Origin: Agriotes lineatus
Taxonomy: Eukaryota; Arthropoda; Insecta; Coleoptera; Elateridae
Assembly (NCBI GenBank): GCA_940337035.1
Contig: CALNHX010002820.1
Span: forward strand, 102,934-166,933
Reading direction: 5' to 3'
Length of the DNA stretch: 64,000 nt
A program made the translations under genes and the position numbers. Below are positions 47,968 to 60,867 of the stretch, piece after piece. Each line of letters starts with the position of its first letter. Within the stretch, counting starts at the first letter, position 1. The notes below the pieces were generated by a model, which worked only from the letters and a program-made list of their open reading frames with translations, ran no database searches and was not told the DNA's origin.

Positions 47968-49176
47968 TTTAACGTCCCAGACGTCCAAGATGTCCCATAT
48001 GTTCCTAACGTCCCAGACGTCCCAGATGTCCTTGATGACCCATACGTCTCAGACGTCCTAGATGTCCCATATGTCCCTAACGTCCCAGACGTCCTAGATG
48101 TCCCATATGTTCCTAACGTCCCAGACGTTCCAGATGTCCTTGATGGCCCATACGTCTCAGACGTCCTAGATGTCCCATATGTCCCTAACGTCCCAGACGT
48201 CCTAGATGTCCCATATGTCCTTAACGTCCCAGATGTCCCAGATGTCCTTGATGACCCATACGTCCCAGACGTCCTAGATGTCCCATATGTCCCTAACGTC
48301 CCAAACGCTCTAAAAGTCCCATATTTCCCTAATGTCCCAGACGTCCTAGACGTCCCATATGTCCCTAACGTCCCAGACGTCCCAGACGATCTAGATGCCC
48401 CATATGTCCATAACGTCCAAGACGTCCTAGATGTCCCATATGTCCCTAACGTCCCAGACGTCACTGACGTCCAAAATATCCTATACGTCCCAGACGTCCT
48501 GGATGTCCCATATGTTTCTAACGTCCAAGACGTTTTACATGTTCAATATGTCCCTAACGTCCCAGACGTCCCAGATGTCCCATACGTCCCAGACGTCCTA
48601 GATGTCCCATATGTCCCTAACGTCCCAGACGTCCTAGATGTCCCATATGTCTTTAACGTCCCAGACGTCCAAGATGTCCCATATGTTCCTAACGTCCCAG
48701 ACGTCCCAGATGTCCTTGATGACCCATACGTCTCAGACGTCCTAGATGTCCCATATGTCCCTAACGTCCCAGACGTCCTAGATGTCCCATATGTTCCTAA
48801 CGTCCCAGACGTTCCAGATGTCCTTGATGGCCCATACGTCTCAGACGTCCTAGATGTCCCATATGTCCCTAACGTCCCAGACGTCCTAGATGTCCCATAT
48901 GTCCTTAACGTCCCAGATGTCCCAGATGTCCTTGATGACCCATACGTCCCAGACGTCCTAGATGTCCCATATGTCCCTAACGTCCCAGACGCTCTAAAAG
49001 TCCCATATTTCCCTAATGTCCCAGACGTCCTAGACGTCCCATATGTCCCTAACGTCCCAGACGTCCCAGACGATCTAGATGCCCCATATGTCCATAACGT
49101 CCAAGACGTCCTAGATGTCCCATATGTCCCTAACGTCCCAGACGTCACTGACGTCCAAAATATCCTATACGTCCCA
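47809..49176 (+). repeat. 684 bp tandem duplication (76 x 9 bp)
   Basis: CGTCCTGGAT occurs at 47811 and 48495, and the whole stretch following repeats at a 684 bp step. Differences are few, for example 48303 A versus 48987 G. The first copy has no anchor; the second runs into the anchor at 49195. Confidence 0.8.
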
Positions 49177-52100
49177 GACGTCCTAGATGTCCCACATGTT
49201 AATAACATCATAGACGTACCAGACGTCCCAGATATCCCAGACTTCGCAAACGTTCCAGACGTTTCAGATGTCCTAGATGTCCCATATGTCCTTAACGTCC
49301 CAGACGTTCTAGGCGTCCCAGATGTCCCATACGTCCCAGACGTCCTAGATGTCCCTTATGTTCCTAACGTCCCAGACGTCCTAGATGTCCCATATGTCCC
49401 TAACGTGCCAGACGTCTTAGACGCCCCATATGTCTCTTACGTCCCAGACGTTCAAGATGTCCCATATGTTCCTAACGTCCCAGACGTCTCAGACGTCCTA
49501 TATGTCCCAAATGTCCCATATGTCCCTAACGTCCCAGACGTCCTAGATATCCCATATGTCCTTAACGTCCCAGACGTCCTAGATGTCCCATATGTCCCTA
49601 ACTTCCCAGACGTCCTAAAAGTCCCATATGTCCCTAACGTCCCAGACGTCCTAGATGTCCCATATGTCCCTAACGTCCCAGACGTCTCAGACGCTCTATA
49701 TGTCCCATATGTCCCTAACATCTCAGACGTCTTAGATGTCCTATACGTCCCTAAGGTCCCATATGTCCCTAACGTCCCTGACGACCCAGATGTCCCATAT
49801 GTTCCTAACGTCCCAGACGTCCCATATGTCCCATATGTCTCATATGTCCCTAACGTCTCAGACGTCCTAGATGTCCCATATGTCCCTAATGTCCCAGACG
49901 TCCTAGATGTCCCATATGTCCCTAACGTCCCAGACGTCCTAGATGTCCCATATGTCCCTAACGTCCCAGACGTTCTAGATGTCCCATGTGTCCCTAACGT
50001 CCCAGACGTCCCAGATGTCCTTGATGACCCATACGTCTCAAACGTCCTAGATGTCCCATATGTCCCTAACGTCCCAGACGTCCTAGATGTCCCATATGTC
50101 CCTAACGTCCCAGACGTCCCAGAAGTCCTTGATGCCCCATACGTCCCAGACGTCCTAGATGTCCCATATGTCCCTAACGTCCCTGACGTCTCAGATATCC
50201 CATATGTCCCTAACATCCCAGACGTCCCATATGTCCCATATGTCCCATATGTCCCATATGTACCTAACGTCTCAGACGTCCTAGATGTCCCATATGTCCC
50301 TAACGTCCCAGACGTCTCAGACGTCCTAGATGTCCCATATGTCCCTAACGTCCTAGATGTCCCATATGTCCCTAACGTCCCAGACGTTCTAGATGTCCCA
50401 TATGTTCCTAACGTCACAGACGTCTCAGATGTCCTTGATGGCCCATACGTCCCAGACGTCCTAGATGTCCCATATGTCCCTAACGTCCCAGACGTCCTAG
50501 ATGTCCCATATGTCCCTAACGTCCAAGACGTCCTAGATGTCCCATATGTTCCTAACGTCCCAGACGTCCCAGACGTCCTTGATGACCCATACGTCCCAGA
50601 CGTCCTAGATGTCCCATATGTCCCTAACGTCCCAGACGTCCTAAAAGTCACATATGTCCCTAACGTCCCAGACGTCCTAGATGTCCCATATGTCCCTAAC
50701 GTCCCAGACGTCCCAGACGTCCTAGATGCCCTATATGTCCCTAACGTCCCAGACGTCCTAGATGTCCCATATGTCCCTAACGTCGCAGACGTCCTAGATG
50801 TACCATATGTCCCTAACGTCCCAGACGTCCCAGACGTCCTTGATGACCCATACGTCCCAGACGTCCTAGATGTCCCATATGTCCCTAACGTTACAGACGT
50901 CCTAAAAGTCCCATATGTCCCTAACGTCCCAGACGTCCTAAAAATCCCATATGTCCCTAACGTCCCAGACGTCCCAGACGTCCTAGATGCCCCATATGTC
51001 CATAACGTCCAAGACGTCCTAGATGTCCCATATGTCCCTAATGTCCCAGACGTCCTAAATATCCTATATGTCCCTAACGTCTCAGACGTCCTAGATGTCC
51101 CATATTTCCCTTACGTCCCAGACGCCCCAGACGACCTAGATGTCCCATATGTTTCTAACGTCCAAGACGTTTTACATGTTGAATATGTCCCTAACGTCCC
51201 AGACGTCCCAGATGTCCCATACGTCCCAGACGTCCTAGATGTCCCATATGTCCCTAACGTCCCAGACGTCCTAGATGTCCCATATGTCCTTAACGTCCCA
51301 GACGTCCTAGATGTCCCATATGTTCCTAACGTCCCAGACGTCCCAGACGTCCTTGATGACCCATACGTCTCAGACGTCCTAGATGTCCCATATGTCCCTA
51401 ACGTCCCAGACGTCTTAGATATCCCATATGTCCCTAACGTCCCAGACGTCCTTGATGCCCCATACGTCCCAGACGTCCTAGATGTCCCATATGTCCCTAA
51501 CGTCGCAGACGTCCTAGATGTACCATATGTCCCTAACGTCCCAGACGTCCCAGACGTCCTGGATGACCCATACGTCCCAGACGTAATAGATGTCCCATAT
51601 GTCCCTAACGTCCCAGACGTCCTAAAAGTCCCATATGTCCCTAACGTCCCAGACGTCCTAAAAATCCCATATGTCCCTAACGTCCCAGACGTCCCAGACG
51701 TCCTAGATGTCCCATATGTTCCTAACGTGTCAGACGTCCCAGATGTCCTTGATGGCCCATACGTCTCAGACGTCCTAGATGTCCCATATGTCCCTAACGT
51801 CCCAGACGTCCTAGATGTCCCATATGTTCCTAACGTCCCAGACGTCCCAGATGTCCTTGATGGCCCATACGTCTCAGACGTCCTAGATGTCCCATATGTC
51901 CCTAATGTCCCAGACGTCCCAGACGTCCTAGATGTCCCATATGTCCCTAACGTCCCAGACGTCCTAGATGTCCCATATGTCCCTAACGTCCCAGACGTCC
52001 TAGATGTCCCATTTGTCCCTAACGTCCCAGACGTCCCAGATGTCCTTGATGACCCATACGTCTCAGACGTCCTAGATGTTCCATATGTCCCTAACGTCCC

Positions 52101-55100
52101 AGACGTCCTAGATGTCCCATATGTCCCTAACGTCCCAGACGTCCCAGAAGTCCTTGATGCCCCATACGTCCCAGACGTCCTAGATGTCCCATATGTCCCT
52201 AACGTCCCAGACGTCCCAGAAGTCCTTGATGCCCCATACGTCCCAGACGTCCTAGATGTCCCATATGTCCCTAACGTCTCTGACGTACCAGATGTCCCAT
52301 ATGTCCCTAACGTCTCAGACGTCCTAGATGTCCCATATGTCCCTAACGTCCCAGACGTCCCAGACGTCCTAGATGTCCCATATGTCCCTAACGTACCAGA
52401 CGTCCTAGATGTCCCATATGTCCCTAACGTACCAGACGTCCTAGATGTCCCATATGTCCCTAACGTCCAAGACGTTATAGATTTCCCATATGTCCCTGAC
52501 GTCCTAGATGTCCCATATGTCCCTAACGTCCCTGACGTCCCAGACGTCCTAGATGTCCCATATGTCCCTAACGTCCCAGACGTCCTAAATATCCTATATG
52601 TCCTTAACGTCTCAGACGTCCTAGATGTCCCATATTTCCCTTACGTCCCAGACGCCCCAGACGTCCTATATGTCCCATATGTTTCTAACGTCCAAGACGT
52701 TTTACATGTTCAATATGTCCCTAACGTCCCAGACGTCCCAGATGTCCCATACGTCCCAGACGTCCTAGATGTCCCATATGTCCCTAACGTCCCAGACGTC
52801 CTAGATGTCCCATATGTCTTTAACGTCCCAGACGTCCTAGATGTCCCATATGTTCCTAACGTCCCAGACGTCCCAGATGTCCTTGATGACCCATACGTCT
52901 CAGACGTCCTAGATGTCCCATATGTCCCTAACGTCCCAGACGTCCTAGATGTCCCATATGTTCCTAACGTCCCAGACGTCCCAGATGTCCTTGATGGCCC
53001 ATACGTCTCAGACGTCCTAGATGTCCCATATGTCCCTAACGTCCCAGACGTCCTAGATGTCCCATATGTCCTTAACGTCCCAGATGTCCCAGATGTCCTT
53101 GATGACCCATACGTCCCAGACGTCCTAGATGTCCCATATGTCCCTAACGTCCCAGACGCTCTAAAAGTCCCATATTTCCTTAACGTCCCAGACGTCCTAG
53201 ATGTCCCATATGTCCCTAACGTCCCAGACGTCCCAGACGATCTAGATGCCCCATATGTCCATAACGTCCAAGACGTCCTAGATGTCCCATATGTCCCTAA
53301 CGTCCCAGACGTCACGGACGTCCAAAATATCCTATACGTCCCAGACGTCCTAGATGTCCCACATGTTAATAACATCATAGACGTACCAGACGTCCCAGAT
53401 ATCCCAGACTTCGCAAACGTTCCAGACGTTTCAGATGTCCTAGATGTCCCATATGTCCTTAACGTCCCAGACGTTCTAGGCGTCCCAGATGTCCCATACG
53501 TCCCAGACGTCCTAGATGTCCCTTATGTTCCTAACGTCCCAGACGTCCTAGATGTCCCATATGTCCCTAACGTGCCAGACGTCTTAGACGGCCCATATGT
53601 CTCTTACGTCCCAGACGTTCAAGATGTCCCATATGTTCCTAACGTCCCAGACGTCTCAGACCTCCTATATGTCCCAAATGTCCCATATGTCCCTAACGTC
53701 TCAGACGTCCTAGATATCCCATATGTCCTTAACGTCCCAGACGTCCTAGATGTCCCATATGTCCCTAACTTTCCAGACGTCCTAAAAGTCCCATATGTCC
53801 CTAACGTCCCAGACGTCCTAGATGTCCCATATGTCCCTAACGTCCCAGACGTCTCAGACGCTCTATATGTCCCATATGTCCCTAACATCTCAGACGTCTT
53901 AGATGTCCTATACGTCCCTAAGGTCCCATATGTCCCTAACGTCCCTGACGACCCAGATGTCCCATATGTTCCTAACGTCCCAGACGTCCCATATGTCCCA
54001 TATGTCTCATATGTCCCTAACGTCTCAGACGTCCTAGATGTCCCATATGTCCCCAATGTCCCAGACGTCCTAGATGTCCCATATGTCCCTAACGTCCCAG
54101 ACGTCCTAGATGTCCCATATGTCCCTAACGTCCCAGACGTTCTAGATGTCCCATGTGTCCCTAACGTCCCAGACGTCCCAGATGTCCTTGATGACCCATA
54201 CGTCTCAAACGTCCTAGATGTCCCATATGTCCCTAACGTCCCAGACGTCCTAGATGTCCCATATGTTCCTAACGTCCCAGACGTCCCAGAAGTCCTTGAT
54301 GCCCCATACGTCCCAGACGTCCTAGATGTCCCATATGTCCCTAACGTCCCTGACGTCTCAGATGTCCCATATGTCCCTAACATCCCAGACGTCCCATATG
54401 TCCCATATGTCCCATATGTCCCATATGTACCTAACGTCTCAGACGTCCTAGATGTCCCATATGTCCCTAACGTCCAAGACGTCCCAGACGTCCTAGATGT
54501 CCCATATGTCCCTAACGTCCCAGACGTCCTAGATGTCCCATATGTCCCTAACGTCCCAGACGTTCTAGATGTCCCATATGTTCCTAACGTCACAGACGTC
54601 TCAGATGTCCTTGATGGCCCATACGTCCCAGACGTCCTAGATGTCCCATATGTCCCTAACGTCCCAGACGTCCTAGATGTCCCATATGTCCCTAACGTCC
54701 AAGACGTCCTAGATGTCCCATATGTTCCTAACGTCCCAGACGTCCCAGACGTCCTTGATGACCCATACGTCCCAGACGTCCTAGATGTCCCATATGTCCC
54801 TAACGTCCCAGACGTCCTAAAAGTCACATATGTCCCTAACGTCCCAGACGTCCTAGATGTCCCGTATGTCCCTAACGTCCCAGACGTCCCAGACGTCCTA
54901 GATGCCCTATATGTCCCTAACGTCCCAGACGTCCTAGATGTCCCATATGTCCCTAACGTCCCAGACGTCCTAGATGTCCGATATGTCCCTAACGTCCCAG
55001 ACGTCCCAGACGTCCTAGATGCCCCATATGTCCCTAACGTCCCAGACGTCCTAGATGTCCCATATGTCCCTAACGTCCCAGACGCCCCAGACGTCCTTGA

Positions 55101-58100
55101 TGACCCATACGTCCCAGACGTCCTAGATGTCCCATATGTCCCTAACGTCCCAGACGTCCTAAAAGTCCCATATGTCCCTAACGTCCCAGACGTCCTAAAA
55201 ATCCCATATGTCCCTAACGTCCCAGACGTCCCAGACGTCCTAGATGCCCCATATGTCCATAACGTCCAAGACGTCCTAGATTTCCCATATGTCCCTGACG
55301 TCCTAGATGTCCCATATGTCCCTAACGTCCCTGACGTCCCAGACGTCCTAGATGTCCCATATGTCCCTAACGTCCCAGACGTCCTAAATATCCTATATGT
55401 CCTTAACGTCTCAGACGTCCTAGATGTCCCATATTTCCCTTACGTCCCAGACGCCCCAGACGTCCTAGATGTCCCATATGTTTCTAACGTCCAAGACGTT
55501 TTACATGTTCAATATGTCCCTAACGTCCCAGACGTCCCAGATGTCCTTGATGACCCATACGTCTCAGACGTCCTAGATGTCCCATATGTCCCTAACGTCC
55601 CAGACGTCCTAGATGTCCCATATGTTCCTAACGTCCCAGACGTCCCAGATGTCCTTGATGGCCCATACGTCTCAGACGTCCTAGATGTCCCATATGTCCC
55701 TAACGTCCCAGACGTCCTAGATGTCCCATATGTTCCTAACGTCCCAGACGTCCCAGATGTCCTTGATGGCCCATACGTCTCAGACGTCCTAGATGTCCCA
55801 TATGTCCCTAACGTCCCAGACGTCCTAGATGTCCCATATGTCCCTAACGTCCCAGACGTCCTAGATGTCCCATTTGTCCCTAACGTCCCAGACGTCCCAG
55901 ATGTCCTTGATGACCCATACGTCTCAGACGTCCTAGATGTTCCATATGTCCCTAATGTCCCAGACGTCCTAGATGTCCCATATGTCCCTAACGTCCCAGA
56001 CGTCCCAGAAGTCCTTGATGCCCCATACGTCCCAGACGTCCTAGATGTCCCATATGTCCCTAACGTCCCAGACGTCCCAGAAGTCCTTGATGCCCCATAC
56101 GTCCCAGACGTCCTAGGTGTCCCATATGTCCCTAACGTCTCTGACGTCCCAGATGTCCCATATGTCCCTAACGTCTCAGACGTCCTAGATGTCCCATATG
56201 TCCCTAACGTCCCAGACGTCCCAGACGTCCTAGATGTCCCATATGTCCCTAACGTACCAGACGTCCTAGATGTCCCATATGTCCCTAACGTACCAGACGT
56301 CCTAGATGTCCCATATGTCCCTAACGTCCAAGACGTCCTAGATTTCCCATATGTCCCTGACGTCCTAGATGTCCCATATGTCCCTAACGTCCCTGACGTC
56401 CCAGACGTCCTAGATGTCCCATATGTCCCTAACGTCCCAGACGTCCTAAATATCCTATATGTCCTTAACGTCTCAGACGTCTTAGATGTCCCATATTTCC
56501 CTTACGTCCCAGACGCCCCAGACGTCCTAGATGTCCCATATGTTTCTAACGTCCAAGACGTTTTACATGTTCAATATGTCCCTAACGTCCCAGACGTCCC
56601 AGATGTCCCATACGTCCCAGACGTCCTAGATGTCCCATATGTCCCTAACGTCCCAGACGTCCTAGATGTCCCATATGTCTTTAACGTCCCAGACGTCCTA
56701 GATGTCCCATATGTTCCTAACGTCCCAGACGTCCCAGATGTCCTTGATGACCCATACGTCTCAGACGTCCTAGATGTCCCATATGTCCCTAACGTCCCAG
56801 ACGCTCTAAAAGTCCCATATTTCCCTAACGTCCCAGACGTCCTAGATGTCCCATATGTCCCTAACGTCCCAGACGTCCTAGATGTCCCATATGTCTTTAA
56901 CGTCCCAGACGTCCTAGATGTCCCATATGTTCCTAACGTCCCAGACGTCCCAGATGTCCTTGATGACCCATACGTCTCAGACGTCCTAGATGTCCCATAT
57001 GTTCCTAACGTCCCAGACGTCCTAGATGTCCCATATGTCCTTAACGTCCCAGATGTCCCAGATGTCCTTGATGCCCCATACGTCCCAGACGTCCTAGATG
57101 TCCCATATGTCCCTAACGTCCCAGACGTCCTAGATGTCCCATATGTCCTTAACGTCCCAGATGTCCCAGATGTCCTTGATGCCCCATACGTCCCAGACGT
57201 CCTAGATGTCCCATATGTCCCTAACGTCCCAGACGCTCTAAAAGTCCCATATTTCCCTAACGTCCCAGACGTCCTAGATGTCCCATATGTCCCTAACGTC
57301 CCAGACGTCCCAGACGATCTAGATGCCCCATATGTCCATAACGTCCAAGACGTCCTAGATGTCCCATATGTCCCTAACGTCCCAGACGTCACGGACGTCC
57401 AAAATATCCTTTACGTCCCAGACGTCCTAGATGTCCCACATGTTAATAACATCATAGACGTACCAGACGTCCCAGATATCCCAGACTTCGCAAACGTTCC
57501 AGACGTTTCAGATGTCCTAGATGTCCCATATGTCCTTAACGTCCCAGACGTTCTAGGCGTCCCAGATGTCCCATACGTCCCAGACGTCCTAGATGTCCCT
57601 TATGTTCCTAACGTCCCAGACGTCCTAGATGTCCCATATGTCCCTAACGTGCCAGACGTCTTAGACGCCCCATATGTCTCTTACGTCCCAGACGTTCAAG
57701 ATGTCCCATATGTTCCTAACGTCCCAGACGTCTCAGACGTCCTATATGTCCCAAATGTCCCATATGTCCCTAACGTCTCAGACGTCCTATATATCCCATA
57801 TGTCCTTAACGTCCCAGACGTCCTAGATGTCCCATATGTCCCTAACTTCCCAGACGTCCTAAAAGTCCCATATGTCCCTAACGTCCCAGACGTCCTAGAT
57901 GTCCCATATGTCCCTAACGTCCCAGACGTCTCAGACGCTCTATATGTCCCATATGTCCCTAACATCTCAGACGTCTTAGATGTCCTATACGTCCCTAAGG
58001 TTCCATATGTCCCTAACGTCCCTGACGACCCAGATGTCCCATATGTTCCTAACGTCCCAGACGTCCCATATGTCCCATATGTCTCATATGTCCCTAACGT

Positions 58101-58638
58101 CTCAGAAGTCCTAGATGTCCCATATGTCCCTAATGTCCCAGACGTCCTAGATGTCCCATATGTCCCTAACGTCCCAGACGTCCTAGATGTCCCATATGTC
58201 CCTAACGTCCCAGACGTTCTAGATGTCCCATGTGTCCCTAACGTCCCAGACGTCCCACATGTCCTTGATGACCCATACGTCTCAAACGTCCTAGATGTCC
58301 CATATGTCCCTAACGTCCCAGACGTCCTAGATGTCCCATATGTCCCTAGCGTCCCAGACGTCCCAGAAGTCCTTGATGCCCCATACGTCCCAGACGTCCT
58401 AGATGTCCCATATGTCCCTAACGTCCCTGACGTCTCAGATGTCCCATATGTCCCTAACATCCCAGACGTCCCATATGTCCCATATGTCCCATATGTCCCA
58501 TATGTACCTAACGTCTCAGACGTCCTAGATGTCCCATATGTCCCTAACGTCCCAGACGTCCCAGACGTCCTAGATGTCCCATATGTCCCTAACGTCCCAG
58601 ACGTCCTAGATGTCCCATATGTCCCTAACGTCCCAGAC

Positions 58639-59016
58639 GTTCTAGATGTCCCATATGTTCCTAACGTCACAGACGTCTCAGATGTCCTTGATGGCCCATA
58701 CGTCCCAGACGTCCTAGATGTCGCATATGTCCCTAACGTCCCAGACGTCCTAGATGTCCCATATGTCCCTAACGTCCAAGACGTCCTAGATGTCCCATAT
58801 GTTCCTAACGTCCCAGACGTCCCAGACGTTCTAGATGTCCCATATGTTCCTAACGTCACAGACGTCTCAGATGTCCTTGATGGCCCATACGTCCCAGACG
58901 TCCTAGATGTCGCATATGTCCCTAACGTCCCAGACGTCCTAGATGTCCCATATGTCCCTAACGTCCAAGACGTCCTAGATGTCCCATATGTCCCTAACGT
59001 CCCAGACGTCCTAAAA
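58639..59016 (+). repeat. 189 bp tandem duplication (21 x 9 bp)
   Basis: The run GTTCTAGAT...GTCACAGAC...GTCGCATAT starts at 58639 and again at 58828. It includes the same rare GTCGCATAT variant in both copies. Confidence 0.75.
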
Positions 59017-60867
59017 GTCACATATGTCCCTAACGTCCCAGACGTCCTAGATGTCCCATATGTCCCTAACGTCCCAGACGTCCCAGACGTCCTAGATGCC
59101 CTATATGTCCCTAACGTCCCAGACGTCCTAGATGTCCCATATGTCCTTAACGTCCCAGACGTCCTAGATGTCCGATATGTCCCTAACGTCCCAGACGTCC
59201 CAGACGTCCTAGATGCCCCATATGTCCCTAACGTCCCAGACGTCCTAGATGTCCCATATGTCCCTAACGTCCCAGACGCCCCAGACGTCCTTGATGACCC
59301 ATACGTCCCAGACGTCCTAGATGTCCCATATGTCCCTAACGACCCAGACGTCCTAAAAGTCCCATATGTCCCTAACGTCCCAGACGTCCTAAAAATCCCA
59401 TATGTCCCTAACGTCCCAGACGTCCCAGACGTCCTAGATGCCCCATATGTCCATAACGTCCAAGACGTCCTAGATTTCCCATATGTCCCTGACGTCCTAG
59501 ATGTCCCATATGTCCCTAACGTCCCTGACGTCCCAGACGTCCTAGATGTCCCATATGTCCCTAACGTCCCAGACGTCCTAAATATCCTATATGTCCTTAA
59601 CGTCTCAGACGTCCTAGATGTCCCATATTTCCCTTACGTCCCAGACGCCCCAGACGTCCTAGATGTCCCATATGTTTCTAACGTCCAAGACGTTTTACAT
59701 GTTCAATATGTCCCTAACGTCCCAGACGTCCCAGATGTCCCATACGTCCCAGACGTCCTAGATGTCCCATATGTCCCTAACGTCCCAGACGTCCTAGATG
59801 TCCCATATGTCTTTAACGTCCCAGACGTCCTAGATGTTCCATATGTTCATAACGTCCCAGACGTCCCAGATGTCCTTGATGACCCATTCGTCTCAGACGT
59901 CCTAGATGTCCCATATGTCCCTAACGTCCCAGACGTCCTAGATGTCCCATATGTTCCTAACGTCCCAGACGTCCCAGATGTCCTTGATGACCCATACGTC
60001 TCAGACGTCCTAGATGTCCCATATGTCCCTAACGTCCCAGACGTCCTAGATGTCCCATATGTTCCTAACGTCCCAGACGTCCCAGATGTCCTTGATGGCC
60101 CATACGTCTCAGACGTCCTAGATGTCCCATATGTCCCTAACGTCCCAGACGTCCTAGATGTCCCATATGTTCCTAACGTCCCAGACGTCCCAGATGTCCT
60201 TGATGGCCCATACGTCTCAGACGTCCTAGATGTCCCATATGTCCCTAATGTTCCAGACGTCCCAGACGTCCTAGATGTCCCATATGTCCCTAACGTCCCA
60301 GACGTCCTAGATGTCCCATATGTCCCTAACGTCCCAGACGTCCTAGATGTCCCATTTGTCCCTAACGTCCCAGACGTCCCAGATGTCCTTGATGACCCAT
60401 ACGTCTCAGACGTCCTAGATGTTCCATATGTCCCTAACGTCCCAGACGTCCTAGATGTCCCATATGTCCCTAACGTCCCAGACGTCCCAGAAGTCCTTGA
60501 TGCCCCATACGTCCCAGACGTCCTAGATGTCCCATATGTCCCTAACGTCCCAGACGTCCCAGAAGTCCTTGATGCCCCATACGTCCCAGACGTCCTAGAT
60601 GTCCCATATGTCCCTAACGTCTCTGACGTCCCAGATGTCCCATATGTCCCTAACGTCTCAGACGTCCTAGATGTCCCATATGTCCCTACCGTCCCAGACG
60701 TCCCAGACGTCCCAGATGTCCCATATGTCCCTAACGTACCAGACGTCCTAGATGTCCCATATGTCCCTAACGTACCAGACGTCCTAGATGTCCCATATGT
60801 CCCTAACGTCCAAGACGTCCTAGATTTCCCATATGTCCCTGACGTCCTAGATGTCCCATATGTCCCT

